Assembly (NCBI GenBank): GCA_009881125.1
Contig: WXFH01000223.1
Location: 1 to 5,185 of the forward strand
Source: Acidaminobacter sp.
Lineage (GTDB): Bacteria; Bacillota_A; Clostridia; Peptostreptococcales; Acidaminobacteraceae
DNA: 5,185 nucleotides
Direction: 5' to 3'
Positions 1 to 5,185 of the stretch are shown in pieces. A program made the position numbers and the translations under genes. Every line of letters begins with the position of its first letter. Position 1 is the stretch's first letter. The notes under the pieces are model-generated. The model saw only the letters and a list, made by a program, of their open reading frames with translations. It had not been told where the DNA came from and did not search any database.

Positions 1-62
1 GTGAGAAGCAAAAAGTGTTCACGGATTTACTGGCTTTTTTCGGCGAATCATCCCATGACTGA
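1..62 (+). CDS. C-terminal end of an upstream gene (partial, unidentified)
   Basis: The reading frame whose first full codon starts at base 3 runs open to a TGA at 60-62 and encodes EKQKVFTDLLAFFGESSHD. This looks like the amphipathic last helix and polar tail of a soluble protein. The other two forward frames are less protein-like: one has a stop at its first codon and the other reads through Cys/Arg/Trp-rich sequence. The fragment is too short to assign a family. It ends 53 bp before the regulator's start and I see no hairpin terminator in that gap, so the two genes could be cotranscribed. The call rests on reading-frame appearance only and could be wrong. Confidence 0.4.
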   Translation, partial: EKQKVFTDLLAFFGESSHD

Positions 63-88
63 AATCAAGGATGTTCTCACCACACTAA

Positions 89-94
89 TATAAT
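89..94 (+). promoter_or_regulatory. Possible sigma-70/sigma-A -10 box before the regulator
   Basis: A perfect TATAAT lies at 89-94. There is no convincing -35 element 16-18 bp upstream (the sequence there is near CAAGGA) and no TG extension. A start about 7 bases downstream would fall on the ribosome binding site itself (AGGGAG, 101-106, 9 bases before the ATG at 116), leaving a leader of only about 15 bases. The box is real as sequence; its use as a promoter is doubtful. Confidence 0.25.
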
Positions 95-115
95 CCTATA
101 AGGGAGACGATCGCC

Positions 116-2131
116 ATGAAGCTGCACGTCAAACTTTTTGTATTATTCGAAGAATCGGGCCACCATTATAAAACCATTTGGAATCGATTGATGGAGGACA
201 ACTTCAACTTTGAAATTATTCAGGTCAGTCAGAACTCAAAAATTGACCCTTTCAGCTGCGATATCGTCCTTTATACCATCCCTTTTATTGAACCCATTGT
301 CCGAGAAAAATGCCTCAATCCAAATGCAATATTTTACAACATTGGCCTGCCTTTTGATCCCGAAAAACTTGAGGTTCTCAAGAGTATCGAGCGCGGTACC
401 GACGTACTGCTGATTGGTGAAGGCAAAGCCATACTCTGGGATTCCAAACTCACTCTGAAGCACTACGGCATTGACAACATCAATTTTATCCCTTACTCCA
501 GTCCGAACCAACATGTGAACCACGTAAAAACCGCTGTCTATATGGGCATTAAAACAGTAGACCTGCCACAGATTGAACGCTATATCGATATAGGCGGTCG
601 CATGATCCACCCCTTCGTGATCCGGAAAATCGGTGAAGCCGCGAATCTTTCAAAGCAATACTTGGACAAGAAGCTTAAAGAGTACATCTCCAATGAGAAT
701 AAAGTTATGGATTACACTACCTGCATATCACTTTCTACCGCCAGTGAATTCACTGAAGAAAGAATTTCCATGCTGAATTTATTTGACTTCCCCGCAGTTA
801 TCCTGGCCAATCAGGAGACCATCGCGGCGATCAATAATGCATTCAGGAATGAATTTCATTTCAATTACGAAACGATCATCGGAAACAAAATTTATTCAAA
901 TGCCCTAATTTCAGAACTCCTAAGCGTCTGTGACCCAGCCACAGGAAACGGCATTTGGCATGCCAAAAGCGGGAAAAGCTACAACGTACAGCGCAAATGT
1001 ATCGAAACCATCGGCGTTGACATCATTCACCGCGAACTGGTGGAGATCGTGCCGCTTCGTGGCGACAAGCCCGCCAACACAACCCGTTACGGATTCAACG
1101 ACATCATTGCCAAAAGCCAGGCCATGAAATCCGTTATCAGCCAAGCTCGGAAACTGTCTGCTATAGACGTCACCGTACTCATCGAAGGCGAGTCCGGCAC
1201 CGGAAAAGAGCTCCTGGCACAGTCCATCCACTCCGAATCTCCCAGGTCGGACAAACCCTTTATCGCAGTAAACTGCGGCTCCTTTTCCGAAAGCCTCCTG
1301 GAATCCGAGCTCTTCGGATATGCGGGCGGCTCCTTCACCGGCGCTAAAAAGGAAGGCAAAAAAGGCCTTCTAGAGGCTGCCCACGGCGGCACCATCTTCC
1401 TGGATGAAATTGCGGAAGCCACTCTGAAAACTCAGGTACGACTACTGAGATTTCTCCAGGAAAAAGAAGTCCAACCCATAGGCTCCAACCTGGTCAAACG
1501 TGTCGACGTCCGGGTCATCTGTGCCGCCAACACTGATATGGAGGCCGCCATGCACCGTGGCACCATCCGCGAAGACCTTTTCTACCGGATCAGTCCAATC
1601 ACTCTGAATGTGCCGCCACTAAGAAACCGCCGCGAGGACATAGAGCCGCTCCTGAGAAGCTGCCTGGGTAGTGACGTGATCCTCGACAGCGAGCTCCTCA
1701 GGTTCATGGTGCATTATGACTGGCCAGGCAATGTCAGGGAACTGAAAGGCTTGTCTGAATACCTGCGTTTCTTCGGCGGTCAGGTCCTTAGACGGGATCA
1801 TCTCCCGGAACGTTATCAAAAGAAGTACAGCGAACTGCTCAGCCCGAGTTCTCAGCCATTGGCTGCCGAGGAGGGTTCCACCTCAAAGACCGATTCTTTG
1901 CCGATGGTCGTTTCACTCGAACAAGCCCTCCTCCAGCTTCTGTCTGTCAAGAGTACCGGACGCAGAGCGCTTGTCCAGTCACTTAGGCAAAACGGCACAC
2001 CAACGACGGAATATGAAGTAAAAATATTGCTGGATCGCTTCAAATCATTGGGATGGATCGAGCAAAGCACCAGCGGAAGAGCCTCAAAGCTGACAGAGTT
2101 GGGCCGAAAACAGCTCACGCAGCACATATAA
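116..2131 (+). CDS. Sigma-54-dependent transcriptional activator with N-terminal sensory region, PAS-like domain, AAA+ domain and C-terminal winged helix
   Basis: Bacterial enhancer-binding protein of 671 residues that would use ATP hydrolysis to open promoters held by sigma-54 RNA polymerase. Residues 1-175 are an alpha/beta sensory region that I cannot assign to a named family. Residues about 216-312 look like a PAS domain (FPAVILANQETIAAIN). The AAA+ domain spans about 327-556: Walker A GESGTGKE (358-365), sigma-54 contact loop GSFTGA (405-410, usually GAFTGA), Walker B IFLDE (427-431), sensor I region VICAAN (467-472), arginine-finger segment REDLFYR (485-491) and sensor II WPGNVREL (536-543). 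All key residues are present, so it should be active. A Ser/Pro-rich linker (about 572-598) leads to a winged helix (600-668) instead of the usual Fis helix-turn-helix. There is no receiver domain, which suggests direct ligand sensing rather than phosphorylation. The start is fixed by AGGGAG 9 bases upstream and in-frame stops before it. A terminator follows, and the likely target is the sigma-54 promoter at 2284-2300. Confidence 0.93.
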   Translation: MKLHVKLFVLFEESGHHYKTIWNRLMEDNFNFEIIQVSQNSKIDPFSCDIVLYTIPFIEPIVREKCLNPNAIFYNIGLPFDPEKLEVLKSIERGTDVLLIGEGKAILWDSKLTLKHYGIDNINFIPYSSPNQHVNHVKTAVYMGIKTVDLPQIERYIDIGGRMIHPFVIRKIGEAANLSKQYLDKKLKEYISNENKVMDYTTCISLSTASEFTEERISMLNLFDFPAVILANQETIAAINNAFRNEFHFNYETIIGNKIYSNALISELLSVCDPATGNGIWHAKSGKSYNVQRKCIETIGVDIIHRELVEIVPLRGDKPANTTRYGFNDIIAKSQAMKSVISQARKLSAIDVTVLIEGESGTGKELLAQSIHSESPRSDKPFIAVNCGSFSESLLESELFGYAGGSFTGAKKEGKKGLLEAAHGGTIFLDEIAEATLKTQVRLLRFLQEKEVQPIGSNLVKRVDVRVICAANTDMEAAMHRGTIREDLFYRISPITLNVPPLRNRREDIEPLLRSCLGSDVILDSELLRFMVHYDWPGNVRELKGLSEYLRFFGGQVLRRDHLPERYQKKYSELLSPSSQPLAAEEGSTSKTDSLPMVVSLEQALLQLLSVKSTGRRALVQSLRQNGTPTTEYEVKILLDRFKSLGWIEQSTSGRASKLTELGRKQLTQHI

Positions 2132-2134
2132 ACT

Positions 2135-2185
2135 AAAAGCGGTGCGATCTATAACAAAGATCATACCGCTTTTGGTTTTATTTTT
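2135..2185 (+). terminator. Intrinsic terminator of the regulator gene
   Basis: The arm AAAAGCGGT (2135-2143) pairs perfectly with ACCGCTTTT (2165-2173). The stem continues inward through a G-T pair and one mismatch to GATCT (2146-2150) paired with AGATC (2158-2162), around a 7-base loop. The T-rich tail TTTTATTTTT (2176-2185) follows. The hairpin begins 4 bases after the regulator's TAA. It insulates the transporter operon from read-through, so that operon depends on its own promoter. Confidence 0.9.
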
Positions 2186-2254
2186 AACTTTTCTAGACAA
2201 TAAAATCTGAAAATTTCGAACACGCGACGCTCTAACCCTTAATCTTAAAGCATT

Positions 2255-2283
2255 TCTGAGTACAGTCCACGACTTGACTCAGA
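2255..2283. promoter_or_regulatory. Imperfect 29-bp palindrome abutting the sigma-54 promoter; candidate operator or activator site
   Basis: TCTGAGTACAGTC (2255-2267) and GACTTGACTCAGA (2271-2283) are inverted copies matching at 11 of 13 positions around the spacer CAC. With +1 taken as about 2311, the site covers roughly -56 to -28 and ends exactly where the -24 element begins. It lies upstream of the inferred start, so it is more likely a protein-binding site than an RNA hairpin. A dimer of the adjacent regulator, using its winged helix, is the obvious candidate ligand, but that is inference. The position is closer than the usual enhancer distance for sigma-54 activators, so it may instead bind a repressor or a second regulator. 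Confidence 0.6.
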
Positions 2284-2300
2284 TTGGCACGCTTCTTGCT
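2284..2300 (+). promoter_or_regulatory. Sigma-54 (-24/-12) promoter of the transporter-amidohydrolase operon
   Basis: The sequence TTGGCACG (2284-2291), four spacer bases CTTC, then TTGCT (2296-2300) matches the sigma-54 consensus TGGCACG-N4-TTGCW at every specified position. The GG (2286-2287) and GC (2298-2299) pairs have the required 10-bp separation. Taking C2299 as -12, transcription should start near 2311, giving a leader of about 39 bases before the transporter ATG. The gene immediately upstream encodes a sigma-54 activator, so both halves of the control system are adjacent. Confidence 0.93.
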
Positions 2301-2333
2301 CTTTAAATAATCGGAATCATTTACATACCATTT

Positions 2334-2342
2334 GAGGGAGGG
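2334..2342 (+). promoter_or_regulatory. Ribosome binding site that sets the transporter start
   Basis: GAGGGAGGG ends 7 bases before the ATG at 2350. The frame can be extended back to a TTG at 2332, but that would place the start codon over this purine run with no binding site of its own. ATG 2350 is therefore the start. Confidence 0.8.
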
Positions 2343-2349
2343 ATATATC

Positions 2350-3771
2350 ATGAACAATGAAATCAACAAACCCGACAAGATGAAAGGATTCAAAGCACCA
2401 GATGCACTCGTACTGATCGTCATTTTAATGGTAGTCGCGGCAATAATGTCTTATGTGCTGCCGGCAGGGGAGTACAACCGAGTTGAAAATGCAGCAACAG
2501 GAAGAATGGTCGTCGATCCGGCATCCTATCACGCTGTAGAAAGTTCACCGGTGTCCATTTGGGGAATTCTGAAAGCCATACCGGAAGGCATGGGACAAGC
2601 AGCCACTGTTATTAATTTCCTGCTGATCATCGGGGGCGTTTTCGGAATTTTGGAGGCTACCGGCGCCCTCATGTCATTAATTGGTTTTACAGTAAAAAAG
2701 CTTTCCGGCAAAGAGCGTTTAATCATCCCTGCAGTCTTGATTGTTTGGGGACTCGGAGGTGCTTTAGTAGGCAACTTTGAAGAGTCCTTGGCATTTATTC
2801 CGCTGCAAATCTCACTCAGCCTTGCTTTAGGATTCGACTCTGTTACAGGTATGGCTATGGCGCTGCTGGGCGTTGCGTCCGGGTATATGGGTTCAATCAT
2901 CAATCCATTTAACGTCGGCGTTGCCCAAGGCATTGCTGAACTTCCATTATTTTCAGGTATGGCATTCCGTATTGTCGCATTTACTTGCCTACTGGGCGCT
3001 GCAATAATCTACCTATACTGGTATGCGGGAAGAATTCAAAAAAATCCGAAACTCAGCCCAGTATACGAAGAGGATCTAACCAGTCCTTACAGACATGCAA
3101 ATCTTATGGAACAGATCACTTTTACTCAAAAGCATAAGTTCGTGCTATTTGTCTTTGTTCTTGGGATTGCTTATATGGTCTATGGTGTAACACAAAAGGG
3201 CTATTATCTGACGGAAATTGCAGCAATTTTTGTCGCTATTGGCGTCTTAACGGGCATTGTTGGCGGATTGAAGCCTAACACTATCATTGATCACTTTGTT
3301 AAAGGGGCTGGCAACCTGCTCTACGCAGCCTTAGCCGTTGGATTTGCCAGAGGGATTGTAGTTGTTTTGACCAATGGAAAAATAATGGATGTCGTCATAC
3401 ATAGTGCAGCTACCCTGGTCGCAGGGCTTCCTGTCAGCGTCAGCGCCATTGGAATGTTTTTAGTTCAAAGTGTGATAAATGTCATAGTCCCTTCGGGAAG
3501 TGGTCAGGCAGCTGTAACTATGCCTATTATGGCTCCCATAGCGGACGTAATCGGCATCACTAGACAGACGGCGGTTCTGGCATTTCAGTTTGGAGATGGC
3601 ATAACAAACTTGGTGACACCAACCTTTGGCACTCTGATGGCAGCCCTCGCTTTATGCAGAATTTCTTGGGGAAAATGGATCAAATGGCTCGCGCCGTTAC
3701 TCGTTGTGTGGTATGCCATTTGTGCAATTCTGCTGGTGATTGCGGTTCAGATTGGGTTCGGGCCATTCTAG
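2350..3771 (+). CDS. YfcC/DcuC-family (ion transporter superfamily) membrane transporter
   Basis: Integral membrane carrier of 473 residues, the usual length for the family called 'C4-dicarboxylate anaerobic carrier' (DcuC/YfcC-like). Family members are annotated for dicarboxylates, basic amino acids or unknown substrates, so the name does not fix the cargo. A short charged N-terminus leads into the first membrane helix (about 18-37). Further hydrophobic segments lie near 83-105, 122-141, 147-188 (hairpin region), 203-226, 262-281, 286-305, 320-340, 345-380, 386-430 (second hairpin region) and 444-470. Two related motif regions, GNFEES...INPFN (141-188) and PSGSGQAA...TNLVTPT (381-425), are the expected substrate and ion binding hairpins. 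It is the first gene after the sigma-54 promoter, and the amidohydrolase follows 60 bp later with no terminator between. This suggests it carries that enzyme's substrate or product across the membrane; direction and coupling ion cannot be read. Confidence 0.9.
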   Translation: MNNEINKPDKMKGFKAPDALVLIVILMVVAAIMSYVLPAGEYNRVENAATGRMVVDPASYHAVESSPVSIWGILKAIPEGMGQAATVINFLLIIGGVFGILEATGALMSLIGFTVKKLSGKERLIIPAVLIVWGLGGALVGNFEESLAFIPLQISLSLALGFDSVTGMAMALLGVASGYMGSIINPFNVGVAQGIAELPLFSGMAFRIVAFTCLLGAAIIYLYWYAGRIQKNPKLSPVYEEDLTSPYRHANLMEQITFTQKHKFVLFVFVLGIAYMVYGVTQKGYYLTEIAAIFVAIGVLTGIVGGLKPNTIIDHFVKGAGNLLYAALAVGFARGIVVVLTNGKIMDVVIHSAATLVAGLPVSVSAIGMFLVQSVINVIVPSGSGQAAVTMPIMAPIADVIGITRQTAVLAFQFGDGITNLVTPTFGTLMAALALCRISWGKWIKWLAPLLVVWYAICAILLVIAVQIGFGPF

Positions 3772-3816
3772 CATTCTGTTCTTTATGCCATCTTTCTAAC
3801 ATAAAAATTTTACACC

Positions 3817-3821
3817 GGAGG
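3817..3821 (+). promoter_or_regulatory. Ribosome binding site of the amidohydrolase
   Basis: GGAGG at 3817-3821 sits 10 bases before ATG 3832 and 7 bases before an in-frame TTG at 3829. ATG is preferred by codon type, but the TTG spacing is also good. The two choices differ by a single N-terminal residue. The 60-bp gap from the transporter stop holds no terminator and no clear promoter. Confidence 0.75.
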
Positions 3822-3831
3822 CATTACTTTG

Positions 3832-5013
3832 ATGATTTTAAACGACGCAATGAATATCCAGAACGACATTATAACGTGGCGAAGAGCGCTGCATCAGATT
3901 CCAGAAACCGGCCTTCACCTGCCTATGACGGCCAATTACGTCATTGAGCGTCTCATTGAGATGGGCATCTCTTATAAAACCTTTGATGGTCATTCCGGCA
4001 TCCTTGCATGGATTGGAGACCCGGCGAGAGGCAAGACCATCGGCTTAAGAGCGGATATGGACGCCCTTGAGATCAAAGAAGAGACCGACGTTCCATTCAA
4101 GTCAGAAAACGACAAGATGCACGCCTGCGGCCATGATGCTCACACCGCAACGCTCCTCGGAGCGGCGAAGCTCTTAAAAAGTCGCGAGGCTGATCTGAAG
4201 GGCTGTGTCAAACTCATTTTTCAACCTGCGGAAGAAGGTCCTGGCGGCGCTGTTCCTATGATTCAGGACGGTGTCTTGGAGAATCCAAAGATTGACGCCA
4301 TTTTCGCCATGCACGTCTATAACATTGAGGAGGCTAAAACCACCGGTTCCATAGGTTTGCGCTACGGCGGCATGTTTGCGTCTGATGACCAAGTTTACCT
4401 CAAGATCAAAGGGAAAGGCGGACACGGTTCAGCGCCTAATGAAACTGTGGATCCTGTCGTCATAGCGGCCCATGTTATTTTGGCGCTTCAAAACATTATC
4501 AGCCGGGAAGTCAAGCCGTCCAGCCCGGCGGTGATCACAATCGCGAGCTTGAATGCAGGCCGCGGCACCACGAATATCATCTCCGACGCCGCTGAAATGT
4601 TGGGAACCATTCGGACTTTGAGCTATGAAACCAGGGATTTCGTGCTCAAGCGCATTGAGGAAATTGTCGATGCGGTCACAAAGGGCTTCCGCGCGGACTA
4701 TGAGCTTAGATTCTTTGACTCCTTCCCGCCAGTGATCAATGATGCGTCGGTAACCACTCGCTTCCTTGAGTCTGCCAAAAAAATTCTGCCGGAAGAAGAA
4801 ATCCTGATCATGAACGAATCTCTCATGGGCGGTGAGGATGCGGCCTTTTTCTTCGAGAAGGTTCCGGGCACTTATTTCCTGCTGAACGCTTCAATGCCGC
4901 AGAACGGACAGCTCTACCCTATTCACAATTCGAAATTCATGCTGGATGATACCGTCCTGTATCGAGGCGCTGCCATATTTGCACAAGCCGCGCTGGATGC
5001 CCTGGAGGGGTAG
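3832..5013 (+). CDS. M20D-family metallo-amidohydrolase (hippurate/N-acyl-amino-acid hydrolase type)
   Basis: Cytoplasmic two-metal hydrolase of 393 residues, the normal length for the subfamily that includes hippurate hydrolase, N-acetyl-diaminopimelate deacetylase and auxin-conjugate hydrolases. Such enzymes cleave an acyl or aminoacyl group from an amino acid. Expected metal ligands are all visible: Cys99 and His101 in HACGHDAHT, Glu135 in FQPAEEG (with Glu134 as likely catalytic base), His161 in AMHVYN and His365 in YPIHNSKF. The early strand GLRADMDAL (71-79) is also typical. The insert/dimerisation domain covers about 182-296, with GKGGHGSAP (194-202) and TTNIISD (246-252). There is no signal peptide or membrane segment. 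Being second in the operon after a transporter, it probably acts on imported material. The M20D fold is near certain; hippurate, N-acetylamino acid or dipeptide specificity cannot be told apart by sequence. Confidence 0.95.
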   Translation: MILNDAMNIQNDIITWRRALHQIPETGLHLPMTANYVIERLIEMGISYKTFDGHSGILAWIGDPARGKTIGLRADMDALEIKEETDVPFKSENDKMHACGHDAHTATLLGAAKLLKSREADLKGCVKLIFQPAEEGPGGAVPMIQDGVLENPKIDAIFAMHVYNIEEAKTTGSIGLRYGGMFASDDQVYLKIKGKGGHGSAPNETVDPVVIAAHVILALQNIISREVKPSSPAVITIASLNAGRGTTNIISDAAEMLGTIRTLSYETRDFVLKRIEEIVDAVTKGFRADYELRFFDSFPPVINDASVTTRFLESAKKILPEEEILIMNESLMGGEDAAFFFEKVPGTYFLLNASMPQNGQLYPIHNSKFMLDDTVLYRGAAIFAQAALDALEG

Positions 5014-5137
5014 TTTGTCAATCTTTTAACGTGGTGACGCGGACAGTTTTCAACTCGGTGCCAGAGCTTACGAGAACGATTCTCAACTATTTTCAATCCC
5101 CTTCACTTTCCCCTAAACCACCATCCCCACACAAACA
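5014..5137. other. Noncoding 3' region with a small Fur-box-like dyad
   Basis: There is no credible reading frame between the amidohydrolase stop and the terminator. The second half (about 5086-5137) is pyrimidine-rich, with runs such as TTCCCC. A perfect 5-bp inverted repeat, GAGAA-CGA-TTCTC, lies at 5072-5084. The 14 bases GAGAACGATTCTCA match 11 of 14 positions of the Fur-type core GATAATGATTATCA. No promoter or downstream gene is visible for it to control, so it may be chance or a relic. Confidence 0.4.
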
Positions 5138-5185
5138 AAAGGCGCCAAGACCACATTCCCCCATGGTCTTGGCGCTTCACTTTTT
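5138..5185 (+). terminator. Intrinsic terminator of the operon, possibly bidirectional
   Basis: The arm GCGCCAAGACCA (5142-5153) pairs perfectly with TGGTCTTGGCGC (5164-5175) around a 10-base loop. The stem is extended outward by G5141-T5176 and A5140-T5177. The tail TTCACTTTTT follows to the window edge. On the other strand the same stem is followed by TTTTGTTTGT, so it could also end a convergent gene lying beyond the window. Confidence 0.9.

Noticed and set aside
1..80. Inverted match GTGAGAA (1-7) / TTCTCAC (74-80)
   Set aside because: Seven bases separated by 66 in a short search space is not convincing as a hairpin or operator, and it overlaps the likely upstream coding end.
1..93. GTG-initiated reading frame from base 1, and the 12-codon ATG frame within it (55-93)
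   Set aside because: The composition is not protein-like, there is no ribosome binding site, and it competes with the better frame ending at 62. The ATG part is only 12 codons long.
236..610. Antisense frame of 124 residues inside the regulator; likewise 920-1231, 1087-1422 and 1852-2127 on the minus strand
   Set aside because: They lie opposite a clearly conserved gene and have no recognisable motifs or binding sites of their own. They are shadows of the codon pattern.
2192..2220. Short palindromes TCTAGA (2192-2197), AAATTT (2211-2216) and TTCGAA (2215-2220) as activator sites
   Set aside because: These are six-base palindromes in AT-rich sequence, with arms that do not extend and no relation to the larger dyad at 2255-2283.
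2332..2349. TTG start six codons earlier for the transporter
   Set aside because: The start codon would overlap the purine-rich binding site that serves ATG 2350.
2529..2933. Antisense frame of 134 residues inside the transporter
   Set aside because: It is the complement of hydrophobic transporter codons and has no family features.
3654..3947. Plus-strand 97-residue frame bridging the transporter and amidohydrolase
   Set aside because: It overlaps two well-supported genes in another frame, is Cys/His/Arg-rich without a domain pattern, and has no ribosome binding site.
1..5185. CRISPR array, insertion sequence, tRNA/rRNA or riboswitch
   Set aside because: No regularly spaced repeats, transposase motifs, terminal inverted repeats or recognisable RNA folds were seen; the sigma-54 leader of about 39 bases is too short for a riboswitch.

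Overview
The window looks like a piece of a Bacillota chromosome, most likely an anaerobe of the class Clostridia. The basis is strong GGAGG-type ribosome binding sites, moderate base composition, a sigma-54 activator of a build I associate with Clostridia, and a DcuC/YfcC-type carrier paired with an M20 amidohydrolase. The taxonomic call is an inference and no species can be named.

Layout, all on the plus strand: (1) bases 1-62, probably the last codons of an upstream gene; (2) 116-2131, a 671-residue sigma-54-dependent activator with an unassigned N-terminal sensory region, a PAS-like domain, an intact AAA+ domain and, unusually, a C-terminal winged helix in place of the Fis-type helix-turn-helix; (3) 2135-2185, a strong intrinsic terminator closing the regulator; (4) 2255-2300, a 29-bp imperfect palindrome directly abutting a consensus-perfect -24/-12 (sigma-54) promoter; (5) 2350-3771, a 12-TM-type YfcC/DcuC-family transporter; (6) 3832-5013, an M20D metallo-amidohydrolase, 60 bp downstream with no terminator between; (7) 5014-5137, a noncoding tail with a small dyad, then a strong and possibly bidirectional terminator (5138-5185).

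The simplest reading is a self-contained, inducible scavenging unit. The regulator senses a small molecule through its N-terminal region and activates the sigma-54 promoter. The transporter then imports (or exchanges) an acylated amino acid, dipeptide or similar amide, and the cytoplasmic amidohydrolase cleaves it. The substrate cannot be read from the sequence. The most unusual parts are the regulator's non-Fis DNA-binding end, its sensory half, and the palindrome at the promoter. No mobile element, CRISPR array, tRNA or rRNA was seen.
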